Below are positions 1 to 5,761 of a stretch of 7,010 nt of DNA, piece by piece (positions within the stretch are counted from its first letter, which is position 1; every line of letters begins with the position of its first letter). Origin of the DNA: Nostocaceae cyanobacterium CSSed10_463m. Its GTDB lineage: Bacteria; Cyanobacteriota; Cyanobacteriia; Cyanobacteriales; Nostocaceae. The position numbers and the translations under genes are program-made. The notes beneath the pieces are model-generated. The model did no database searches. It was not told where the DNA came from and saw only the letters and a program-made list of their open reading frames with translations. The stretch is from assembly GCA_003556955.1 (NCBI GenBank), contig PWQB01000529.1:1-7010 (forward strand). Direction: 5' to 3'.

Positions 1-102
1 CGCATCGATTAATTTATTGCGTTTGGCTAAAGCGTAAATGCTTACTGAGGGATAATCGCTCCCATGCTCCCGTTGAAGTAAGAAGTAAATGTCTAGATTT
101 GT
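1..102 (-). pseudogene. Start-less coding-like fragment at the left edge
   Basis: Read leftward on the minus strand, 34 codons are open from base 102 to the window edge and give a plausible protein segment (LDIYFLLQREHG, then DYPSVSIYALAKRNKLIDA). A TAG at 103-105 lies immediately upstream in frame. No ATG, GTG or TTG occurs in frame before the edge, so within this window it cannot be an ordinary gene start. It may be a decayed 5' part of a gene lying to the left, or a chance open frame. I do not recognise the family. Confidence 0.3.
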
Positions 103-130
103 CTAGCTTTTATATAGCAGGTTGTAGCAT

Positions 131-154
131 ACAGGTTTTTACTGTAAACCTTGT
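131..154. other. Weak stem-loop downstream of cca
   Basis: AGGTTT (133-138) and AAACCT (146-151) can pair around a 7-base loop, and the flanking ACA/TGT adds pairing with one bulge. It lies about 100 bases past the cca stop. No T-run follows it on the minus strand, so it is a poor candidate for an intrinsic terminator. The rest of 1-252 shows no complete gene. Confidence 0.25.
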
Positions 155-190
155 CTACTTTGAGAACTGTAGTTTTTAGTCAAGATGGTG

Positions 191-216
191 AGATTGCTTC
201 CTTACGTCGCAATGAC
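191..216. repeat. Interspersed palindromic repeat (ATTGCTTC...GCAATGAC type)
   Basis: The stretch begins AGATTGCTTC and ends GTCGCAATGAC, with ATTGC and GCAAT as inverted arms. Its reverse complement starts GTCATTGCGA and ends GAAGCAATCT. This matches, from memory, a short dispersed repeat common in intergenic DNA of cyanobacteria and other bacteria. It sits just outside the 3' end of cca. Family assignment is from memory and only one copy lies in the window. Confidence 0.5.
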
Positions 217-252
217 AACAACTCCACTTTTCATGATGGACAAGGTTTAACT

Positions 253-1518
253 CTAGAGTAATTCCCGTGCTAAGGCGATCGCCTCTTGGGGAGTAGAAAT
301 TTTACCCTCGGCTTGGGCTATGGCTATTTCTGTTAACAATTCACCCAATTTTGGTGAAGGTGAAATATTTAATGCTAAAATTAGCTCGCCACCACCAACG
401 AGTTTAGTGGGATGGGCAACCAGATCATCAGGGTTCAGGTAGCGGCTGATTAATGGTGCGTAGAAGCGTAGCGACTGGTCGCCAGACATCGCCGATACCA
501 AGTTATCATCTACTAAGGCTAAAATTATTGTAGCCGCAAATACATTTCCGACTGCCTGAAAGAACAAATACTCTTCTCGTACAGACATATTAGCTGATTT
601 TATCTGGGGAAAGAGTTTCAGCGCCGTGGTAACAGCTTTAATTTCTGCTTGGCTGTAAGTTAGTGTTTGTAGTTCTATTTTGGCAACTTCTGGATCAGAG
701 TCCACAAGACAAGCCAGTTTCGCAATGCTTAACCAAGTAGTTTTTACTGTGTCACGGACATACTGGTGCAATTTTTCACTCAGTTGTGGGTAGTTTTGAG
801 TAATTAAAGCGGCTACAGTGTCCACTTTTGCGAGTTTTTCCCAGCTTTGAGGAGTTGCATTTGGGAATAAAGACCCCAGTAAATGATTTTCGGCGGCTTT
901 TTTCAGCCAAAATGCACCTTGAGGATTTGCTAATAAATAATTAATTTCTACCCGCACTCGTTCAGCTGCAACTGCTGTGATATGTGATGCCAAACTCTCA
1001 ATAGTTTTCTCTGTATCTGACTCAATGCTAAAGTCAAGTTGAGCAGCTTGACGATATGCCCGCATTAATCGCAGAGGGTCATCTTTGAGGTTAGCAGCTG
1101 ATACCATTCTTAATATACCCTGTTCTAAATCAGCCCGACCTTGTAGGGGATCAATGAATTGTTGAGTATAGGGATTGTAGGCGATCGCATTAATTGTAAA
1201 ATCTCTTCTATACAAATCAGTCTCTACACTATCGCCTTCTTGTTGGGCAAAATCAACTGTAGCTTCGGGAAAAACCACACGGGCGATTTGTCTTTGAGGA
1301 TCAAGTAGTACAAAACCAGCATGATAATGACGGGCGATCGCCTCAGCCACTGCCACCGCCCCAGATGGTATAATAAAATCCAGATCCAAATATTCACGAG
1401 TTCTACCCAAAAGGGCATCACGTACCGCACCACCGACAATATAAGCAGGTTGCGGCAACCATTCCCAGCCAAAAGGCCAATTTTCAGGAACTAGAGTCGG
1501 ATATATCAAATCGCGCAT
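253..1518 (-). CDS. cca: Class II tRNA nucleotidyltransferase (CCA-, CC- or A-adding enzyme)
   Basis: This 421-residue cytoplasmic enzyme builds or repairs the 3' CCA end of tRNA using CTP and/or ATP. The class II polymerase head is complete. It has GGAVRD at 29-34, the metal-binding pair D45/D47 in LDLDF, RRDFTINA at 104-111 (motif B), DPLQGR at 123-128 (motif C), DDPLR at 146-150 (the nucleotide-reading EDxxR motif D) and ERVRVE at 186-191 (motif E). The C-terminus (from about 375: VGGGELILALNISPSPKLG, then AQAEG) matches the tRNA-binding tail of longer bacterial CCA enzymes. I chose the ATG at 1518. An in-frame TTG at 1533 would add five residues but has no ribosome site. Some cyanobacteria split the job between CC-adding and A-adding paralogues, and the sequence alone does not tell me which this is. 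The gene is divergent from ycf34. Confidence 0.93.
   Translation of the reverse strand: MRDLIYPTLVPENWPFGWEWLPQPAYIVGGAVRDALLGRTREYLDLDFIIPSGAVAVAEAIARHYHAGFVLLDPQRQIARVVFPEATVDFAQQEGDSVETDLYRRDFTINAIAYNPYTQQFIDPLQGRADLEQGILRMVSAANLKDDPLRLMRAYRQAAQLDFSIESDTEKTIESLASHITAVAAERVRVEINYLLANPQGAFWLKKAAENHLLGSLFPNATPQSWEKLAKVDTVAALITQNYPQLSEKLHQYVRDTVKTTWLSIAKLACLVDSDPEVAKIELQTLTYSQAEIKAVTTALKLFPQIKSANMSVREEYLFFQAVGNVFAATIILALVDDNLVSAMSGDQSLRFYAPLISRYLNPDDLVAHPTKLVGGGELILALNISPSPKLGELLTEIAIAQAEGKISTPQEAIALARELL
275..282. repeat. HIP1 octamer GCGATCGC (first of six)
   Basis: Exact copies lie at 275-282, 1181-1188 and 1334-1341 (in cca), 3462-3469 (in argD), and 5280-5287 and 5522-5529 (in the K+ channel gene). 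HIP1 is a highly overrepresented palindrome in many cyanobacterial genomes, so its density here (about one per 1.2 kb) supports the taxonomic call. All six are inside genes. None lies in the repeat-bearing spacers or the kinase gene. Confidence 0.9.
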
Positions 1519-1608
1519 TGTGATAAAAATCAACCCAATAACTAGTGAATAAAACTTGGGCTTAAGTTACATTAGCAATAAAGAAAGGTTTTTGGAGACA
1601 GTTCGATT
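1519..1608. promoter_or_regulatory. Divergent promoter region between cca and ycf34
   Basis: These 90 bases separate two divergent starts and so must carry both promoters unless transcription enters from further away. The best plus-strand candidate is TTGGGC (1556-1561) with TAAAGA (1579-1584) at 17-base spacing, a weak match to a sigma-70 promoter. I see no NtcA-type GTA-N8-TAC site. The role is inferred from gene arrangement, not from a strong motif. Confidence 0.35.
1594..1597 (+). promoter_or_regulatory. Ribosome binding site of ycf34 (GGAG)
   Basis: GGAG lies 11 bases before the ATG at 1609, a slightly long but acceptable spacing. It supports that ATG, which also places the conserved MCICxNC motif exactly at the N-terminus. 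Confidence 0.6.
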
Positions 1609-1857
1609 ATGTGTATTTGCGTGAACTGCCACTATGTAGACCGTTGTGAAACCTACCACGCCGTAGAAGCACAGCACCAACAGCCCCATTTAACCGAAAA
1701 TCCCACCTTCGACCCGAATGAACCCTCCATTAACGTCAACATCCGCACAAGCGGGGAAATGATTGAAATGGAATGGGACGTTGTGGGTTGTCTCAGCTTC
1801 CAGCGAGAAACAGGTAAATGGTCGAAATTACGTCCTGGTGAACTAGTACCGACGTAA
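1609..1857 (+). CDS. ycf34: Ycf34 family protein (putative Fe-S protein)
   Basis: This is a small 82-residue soluble protein. It starts MCICVNC and has a cysteine cluster C2, C4, C7 and C13 plus C61 in VVGCLSF. The cysteine-rich N-terminus, the short acidic WDVVGC segment and the length match the Ycf34 family, which is conserved in cyanobacteria and some algal plastids. From the literature, loss of Ycf34 in Synechocystis disturbs photosynthetic electron transport, and the protein is thought to bind an Fe-S cluster through its cysteines. The biochemical activity is not settled. The gene ends in tandem stops TAA TGA. It is divergent from cca and 222 bases upstream of tsaB on the same strand, a gap that contains repeats, so an operon is not evident. 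Confidence 0.93.
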   Translation: MCICVNCHYVDRCETYHAVEAQHQQPHLTENPTFDPNEPSINVNIRTSGEMIEMEWDVVGCLSFQRETGKWSKLRPGELVPT

Positions 1858-1885
1858 TGAAAACTAATTGTTGTATATTCAAAGC

Positions 1886-1910
1886 GGCTACTGCTATTCC
1901 TGTAGTAGTC
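1886..1910 (+). other. Stem-loop downstream of ycf34
   Basis: GGCTACT (1886-1892) pairs with AGTAGTC (1904-1910) with one G-U pair, starting 29 bases after the ycf34 stop. There is no T-run after it, so it could be an mRNA 3' stabilising hairpin or a weak terminator. This is inference from shape only. Confidence 0.3.
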
Positions 1911-1927
1911 GTAAACTCTATAGTAAA

Positions 1928-1968
1928 CTTCTCCCCTTCTCCCCTTGGCGTACTTGGCGACTTGGCGG
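1928..1968. repeat. Short tandem repeat: CTTCTCCC and TTGGCG units
   Basis: CTTCTCCC is repeated back to back and then runs into three TTGGCG units at 1945-1950, 1954-1959 and 1962-1967, spaced 9 and 8 bases apart. This resembles the short tandemly repeated repetitive sequences found between genes in Nostoc and relatives. An open minus-strand frame across it (1793-2005) is a by-product of the repeat, not a gene. Confidence 0.65.
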
Positions 1969-1996
1969 TATGCGCTGCGCGCACGCTACGCGAACG
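1969..1996. repeat. GC-rich palindromic repeat
   Basis: This 28-base GC-rich block contains TGCGC (1971-1975) and GCGCA (1979-1983) as inverted arms around TGC, followed by ACGCTACGCGAACG. It stands out from the AT-rich flanks and directly follows the TTGGCG repeat. Blocks of this kind are common dispersed repeats in Nostocales intergenic DNA (family from memory). From here to tsaB (1997-2079) I see only AT-rich sequence. Confidence 0.55.
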
Positions 1997-2079
1997 ATAA
2001 TCCATACGACCTAAATAAAGCCACGATTATATGATTGAATAAATAAAACACCCAAAAAACATCAACATTTAAATTAACC

Positions 2080-2739
2080 TTGACCCCAGAACCACAAAAC
2101 CTTGCATCCCAAAAATACGCCATCTCACTACACACCACAACTCCCGAACTGGGGTTGGCTATCAGTAATTTTGCTGGTGAAACTCGCGCTGATACTTGGG
2201 ATTTGGGGCGTGATTTATCTAGCTACGTACATCAATATTTAAAAGAATTTATCAAACCCCAGACCTGGGCAGATGTAGCATTTATTGCCGTAGCTCAAGG
2301 CCCCGGTGGTTTCACAGGCACTCGCATTGGTGTAGTCATTGCCCGCACCTTGGGACAACAGTTAAATATCCCCGTATTTACCATTTCTACCTTAGCAGCA
2401 GTAGCTTGGGCGAACAAAGGTCAAAATCAATCAAAACCAGCAGTTATAGCCGTAGAAATGGCAGCACAACGGGGAAAAATCTTCGGTGCTATTTACCAAA
2501 TATCGCCTGATAACTTAAGTATCACAGCCTTATTACCAGATACCGTATTTACACCAGAAGCATGGCAAGAAACCTTAGCCAATTGGCAGAGTGAATATCA
2601 ACTCATTAAAGCTACATCTGGTTTAGCTGCAACAGTTAGTTGTATTTTAGAACTGGCTTATTTAGATTGGCAACAAGGTAAACATCCTCATTGGTATGAA
2701 GCTTTACCATATTATGGCCAGCATCCGGTAGATATTTAA
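2080..2739 (+). CDS. tsaB: tRNA threonylcarbamoyladenosine biosynthesis protein TsaB
   Basis: TsaB is the 219-residue partner of TsaD and TsaE. The complex transfers threonylcarbamoyl from TC-AMP onto A37 of tRNAs that read ANN codons (t6A). TsaB has an actin/Hsp70-like fold and acts as a scaffold rather than as the catalyst. The hallmark GPGGFTGTRIG is at 74-84, and the first strand and turn AISLHTTTPELGLAIS lies near residue 14. The strand-1 aspartate usual in other bacteria (AIDT) is histidine here (LHTT). Length fits the family (E. coli about 231). I chose the TTG at 2080: the frame is closed by TAA at 2044-2046, there is no ATG or GTG between, and any later start would cut into the fold. 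No Shine-Dalgarno is visible. Confidence 0.93.
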   Translation: MTPEPQNLASQKYAISLHTTTPELGLAISNFAGETRADTWDLGRDLSSYVHQYLKEFIKPQTWADVAFIAVAQGPGGFTGTRIGVVIARTLGQQLNIPVFTISTLAAVAWANKGQNQSKPAVIAVEMAAQRGKIFGAIYQISPDNLSITALLPDTVFTPEAWQETLANWQSEYQLIKATSGLAATVSCILELAYLDWQQGKHPHWYEALPYYGQHPVDI

Positions 2740-2980
2740 GCATCGACTTTTGACCCCATGAAAGCGAACAAGTTTCATTCTGTGGCTTGAGAAATATGCC
2801 AGCACCAATCAGGGCAACTAAAATTGGTACAACTACATACTGAATATACCATCGGATATTTCCAGCTTCAGAGATAGAATCCTTGAAGATTGCACCTCGA
2901 TTTTTCAGTGTCCGCTTGATATCTTCAGTTAATCCATCACAACTTTCAAATACTGCATTTTCTACCTTGACAATTGCAAC
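2740..2980 (-). pseudogene. Unrecognised gene remnant with one membrane helix
   Basis: On the minus strand the frame is open from 2995 leftward past the tsaB stop, and it reads like real protein. It runs from VAIVKVENAVFESCDGLTED through DIKRTLKNRGAIFKDS to a hydrophobic helix (YIQYVVVPILVALIGAGIFL, about 2789-2848) and then KPQNETCS. No ATG, GTG or TTG begins it, a TAA closes the frame at 2998-2996, and the left end runs into the coding DNA of tsaB. I read it as an internal fragment of a membrane-anchored protein that has lost both ends. The family is unknown to me. Alternatively it is a chance frame, but amino-acid composition and the well-formed helix argue against that. Confidence 0.45.
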
Positions 2981-3195
2981 CAGGTATGAATATTTTTATT
3001 CCTGCTAATAACCTGCATAAGTTTCGGACACAGGAAGAGAAATTAACTGTTGTTTGTTTTCATCCCGACTCTGACACGGGATTTACTCATACCAATCACC
3101 CCATGCTCAAACGTACAATGGTGGAGGGTATTAGTGCCGCCAATCTGCCAGAAATTCAGACAAAAAGCGTTATAAACAGCGAGAGACAGGCGTAA
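2974..3195 (+). pseudogene. Truncated cupin-domain protein (C-terminal part only)
   Basis: The frame gives 73 residues if read from the TTG at 2974 (next Met at 2986). It starts inside a cupin barrel: PGMNIFIPANNLHKF fits cupin motif 2, G-x5-P-x4-H, with G4, P10 and the metal-ligand-type H15. The tail HPDSDTGFTHTNHPML, then RTMVEG, resembles the end of small cyanobacterial single-domain cupins of about 110-140 residues. Motif 1 (HxH...E) is missing, and upstream DNA belongs to the minus-strand remnant, with an in-frame TGA at 2968-2970. It is therefore probably a 5'-deleted remnant, although the surviving frame is intact to its TAA. It ends 22 bases from the convergent argD stop. Confidence 0.65.
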
Positions 3196-3217
3196 ATCCT
3201 ATCCTCGCTGAAATGGC

Positions 3218-4501
3218 TTAAGCCGTTAGCGACGCTATCGCCTCTTCAACAGCTTGTAAAGCCAAATTCACCTCCGCCTCAGTCACAATCAACGGCGGCA
3301 CAAACCGGACAACTTTTGGCCCGGCTGGTACTAGCAATAAACCCTTGTCCATAGCAGCCTTCACAATATCAGCTGCGGTGAGTGGAATATCTGCTTGTAA
3401 CTCCATCCCATTGATTAAACCCCAGCCCCGGACTTCAGAAATATGGTGAGGATATTTAGCTGCGATCGCCTTTAATCCATTTCGCAACTGTATCCCCCGT
3501 TCTTCCACATTCTGCAAAATATTCTCTTTTTCTAAAGTCTGACAGACAGTCAGCGCCACACCACAAACAAAGGGATTACCGCCAAAAGTGCTGGCGTGTT
3601 CTCCTGGTTGGAAGACATCGCAGAACTTCTTACTCATCATCGCCCCAATGGGGATACCACCGCCCAAACCTTTAGCGCTGGTAAAAATATCCGGTTCTAC
3701 GCCCAGATGTTCATAACCCCATAACTTACCACTGCGTCCCATACCAACTTGCACTTCGTCAAACATCAACAAAACGCCAGTTTCATCACAAACTTTTCGC
3801 AGCTTTTGGAAGTAAGCCACATCACCAGGACGTACACCACCTTCTCCTTGCAATGGTTCAATGAGAACTGCTGCTACACGATAATCTCCTTCATCTAATT
3901 CACTAATTGCGGCCTCAATAGCATTAATATCGTTATAGGGGACATATTCAAAACCAGGGACTAAAGGCTGAAAATGTTTTTGATACTTCGGTTGTCCGGT
4001 AGCGGTGACAGTCGCCAAAGTTCGACCGTGAAAACTAGCATTGGCGGTTAAAATAATCGGCTTGTCAATGTCTAGAACTGTATGGGCATATTTCCGCGCC
4101 AGTTTAATTGCGGCTTCGTTAGCCTCAGCACCAGAGTTGCAGAAAAATACGCGATCAGCACAGGAATGTTCTACTATCCATTTGGCTAATTCACCTTGTT
4201 CGGGAATATAGTACAAATTAGAAACATGATGCAACTTCTGGATTTGGCGTGTTACTGCTTCCACCATAGCGGGGTGGGCGTGTCCGAGGGTGCAAGTGGC
4301 AATTCCGGCTACAAAGTCCAGATACTCACGTCCCTGGGTATCCCAAACCCGACAGCCAGATCCCCGGTCTAAAGCCAGAGGAAATCGGCCATAAGTTGAC
4401 ATAACTGCTTCATCGAAGCTACGAACGTCGAAAGGGCTGGATGACATAGAACTTGATTTTGGGGGGATGGTAGCTTGCTCAATGAGAGTTTCTATGCTCA
4501 C
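3218..4501 (-). CDS. argD: Acetylornithine aminotransferase
   Basis: This is a pyridoxal-phosphate enzyme of arginine biosynthesis. It moves an amino group from glutamate to N-acetylglutamate semialdehyde to give N-acetylornithine. In the 427-residue form the class III aminotransferase landmarks are all present: SGAEA at 123-127 (phosphate binding), FHGRT at 157-161, EPLQGEGG at 215-222, DEVQ at 248-251 (D248 contacts the PLP ring nitrogen), K277 in TSAKGLGGG as the Schiff-base lysine, and TFGGNP near 305-310. I prefer the GTG at 4501 over the GTG at 4540 that opens the longest frame, because a perfect AGGAGG lies 7 bases before 4501. An extension of about 25 residues precedes the conserved core compared with E. 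coli ArgD. The related ornithine or succinylornithine aminotransferases are less likely in this context. Confidence 0.93.
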   Translation of the reverse strand: MSIETLIEQATIPPKSSSMSSSPFDVRSFDEAVMSTYGRFPLALDRGSGCRVWDTQGREYLDFVAGIATCTLGHAHPAMVEAVTRQIQKLHHVSNLYYIPEQGELAKWIVEHSCADRVFFCNSGAEANEAAIKLARKYAHTVLDIDKPIILTANASFHGRTLATVTATGQPKYQKHFQPLVPGFEYVPYNDINAIEAAISELDEGDYRVAAVLIEPLQGEGGVRPGDVAYFQKLRKVCDETGVLLMFDEVQVGMGRSGKLWGYEHLGVEPDIFTSAKGLGGGIPIGAMMSKKFCDVFQPGEHASTFGGNPFVCGVALTVCQTLEKENILQNVEERGIQLRNGLKAIAAKYPHHISEVRGWGLINGMELQADIPLTAADIVKAAMDKGLLLVPAGPKVVRFVPPLIVTEAEVNLALQAVEEAIASLTA

Positions 4502-4508
4502 GACCGCG

Positions 4509-4514
4509 CCTCCT
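4509..4514 (-). promoter_or_regulatory. Strong Shine-Dalgarno (AGGAGG) that sets the argD start
   Basis: AGGAGG on the minus strand ends 7 bases before the GTG at 4501-4499. It lies inside the 13-codon extension of the longer open frame, which itself has no ribosome site. This argues that the longer frame is not translated from 4540. Confidence 0.75.
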
Positions 4515-4652
4515 GATAAGTCTTTAATTTTAATACTCACTTACTAGTTTGCTAGAAATTCTAAAAAATTACATTTTATTTAACAAATCTGATACTTTTT
4601 TGTAGGCTAATGGTTAAATATCCTGCCAAAAAATGGTATCGCTGAAAAAACT
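4515..4652. promoter_or_regulatory. Divergent promoter region between argD and the K+ channel gene
   Basis: This AT-rich spacer separates two divergent genes and should hold both promoters. It contains the inverted repeat CTAG-TTTG-CTAG (4544-4555), a possible small operator. No convincing -35/-10 pair stands out on either strand, and I see no NtcA or arginine-repressor-like box that I would defend. Confidence 0.35.
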
Positions 4653-5717
4653 TTGTATTCCGTACTTGAGAAAAAATACCGACGACTGCAAAAAGAGTTA
4701 ACGGTGGGGGCGATTTCCCTGGGTGGCGTTTTCCTGACCGGTACTTTGTGGTACAAATTCATGGAAGGTTGGTCATGGGAGGAAGCGGCTTACATGACAG
4801 TGATCACTTTAACCACTGTGGGCTTTGGAGAAACCAACCCATTGAGTAGACAAGGACGATTATTTACAATTGCCTTGATTATGTTGGGTGTAGTTACTAT
4901 TGGTTACATGATCAACAGATTTACAGAAGCCGTGATTCAAGGCTACTTTCAAGACGGAATGAGGCTGCGGCAGCAGAGAAAGTTAATGGAATCTCTGAAA
5001 AATCATTATATCATCTGTGGATTTAGTCGCACTGGTCGCCAAATTGCCAAGGAATTTCAGGCGGAGGGTGTACCTTTTGTGGTGGTTGATGCCAATTTAG
5101 AATCTGTGGAAGACGTACAGGCACAGAATTATATCGCATACCAAGGTGATGTGACTCTGGATGAAACTTTATTGAGGGTAGGCGTAGAACGAGCCATTTG
5201 TATTGTGGCTGCATTGCCTTCAGATGCTGAAAATTTATATACCGTGTTAACAGCAAAAACACTTAATCCCAGAATTAGAGCGATCGCACGAGCCAGTACA
5301 GAGGAATCTGTGAAAAAGTTACAGCGTGGTGGGGCTGATACCGTAGTTTCACCGTATATCACTGGTGGTAAGCGCATGGCGGCGGCTGCCCTCAGACCCC
5401 AAGTGCTGGATTTTGTTGATAGTTTTATTTCCGGTGTAGACGGTCAGTTTTATATGGAAGAATTTTTACTTGATCCTGGGGTTTATCCGTATGTAGGGCA
5501 AACTTTAAAACAAACAAGATTGCGATCGCAATCCGGCGCTTTAGTCATAGCCATTCGTCGCGCTGATGGTCATCTAATTGGTGGTCCCACTGGTGACACC
5601 GTTTTATTACCAGGAGATACGCTGATTTGTATGGGGACATCGGAACAATTGCGTAATCTTAACCAAATTCTTATCCCCATTAATTCTCCACGACGGCGAC
5701 GACCGAGAAATAACTAA
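4653..5717 (+). CDS. Two-helix K+ channel with cytoplasmic RCK (TrkA-N/TrkA-C) domains
   Basis: This 354-residue inner-membrane protein is built like the archaeal channel MthK and cyanobacterial SynCaK. Helix 1 is at about 17-35, a pore loop follows with filter TTVGFGE at 54-60 (canonical TVGYGD), and helix 2 is at about 68-92. A linker leads to an RCK nucleotide-binding domain (about 118-235) with GFSRTG at 123-128 and acidic D146 in VVVDANLE. A TrkA-C domain covers about 265-345, and the tail is basic (RRRRPR). There is no voltage-sensor segment. It should assemble as a tetramer with an octameric RCK ring and pass K+. From memory of MthK, its calcium ligands D184, E210 and E212 correspond to Ala, Arg and Ser here, so the gating ligand may differ. 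The start is TTG: the frame is closed by TAA at 4608-4610, and no ATG occurs before helix 1. Confidence 0.9.
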   Translation: MYSVLEKKYRRLQKELTVGAISLGGVFLTGTLWYKFMEGWSWEEAAYMTVITLTTVGFGETNPLSRQGRLFTIALIMLGVVTIGYMINRFTEAVIQGYFQDGMRLRQQRKLMESLKNHYIICGFSRTGRQIAKEFQAEGVPFVVVDANLESVEDVQAQNYIAYQGDVTLDETLLRVGVERAICIVAALPSDAENLYTVLTAKTLNPRIRAIARASTEESVKKLQRGGADTVVSPYITGGKRMAAAALRPQVLDFVDSFISGVDGQFYMEEFLLDPGVYPYVGQTLKQTRLRSQSGALVIAIRRADGHLIGGPTGDTVLLPGDTLICMGTSEQLRNLNQILIPINSPRRRRPRNN

Positions 5718-5761
5718 GAGGTTTTTTTAACAGTGTCCGGCTGTGATTTTAGGCACTTGAT

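Noticed and set aside
3..182. Plus-strand open frame of about 58 codons at the left edge
   Set aside because: It is rich in Cys, Ser and Arg in no protein-like order and opposes the more sensible minus-strand fragment.
1224..1472. Open frame of 82 codons on the minus strand
   Set aside because: It lies wholly inside cca in another frame, and its sequence has no family-like features.
1519..1533. TTG start for cca five codons upstream
   Set aside because: It has no Shine-Dalgarno, and the added MIFIT residues are not needed for the fold. The ATG at 1518 is simpler.
1598..1612. tRNA T-arm-like GTTCGATT
   Set aside because: No matching stems or acceptor arm surround it, and it overlaps the ycf34 leader.
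1928..1968. CRISPR array
   Set aside because: The units are 6-8 bases with 2-3 base gaps. There are no spacers of CRISPR length and no cas genes.
1793..2005. Open frame of 70 codons on the minus strand
   Set aside because: It overlaps the end of ycf34 and is formed by the tandem and palindromic repeats. The protein looks like translated repeat.
5023..5377. Two open frames antisense to the K+ channel gene
   Set aside because: Both are shadows of the strongly conserved RCK coding sequence and have no ribosome sites.
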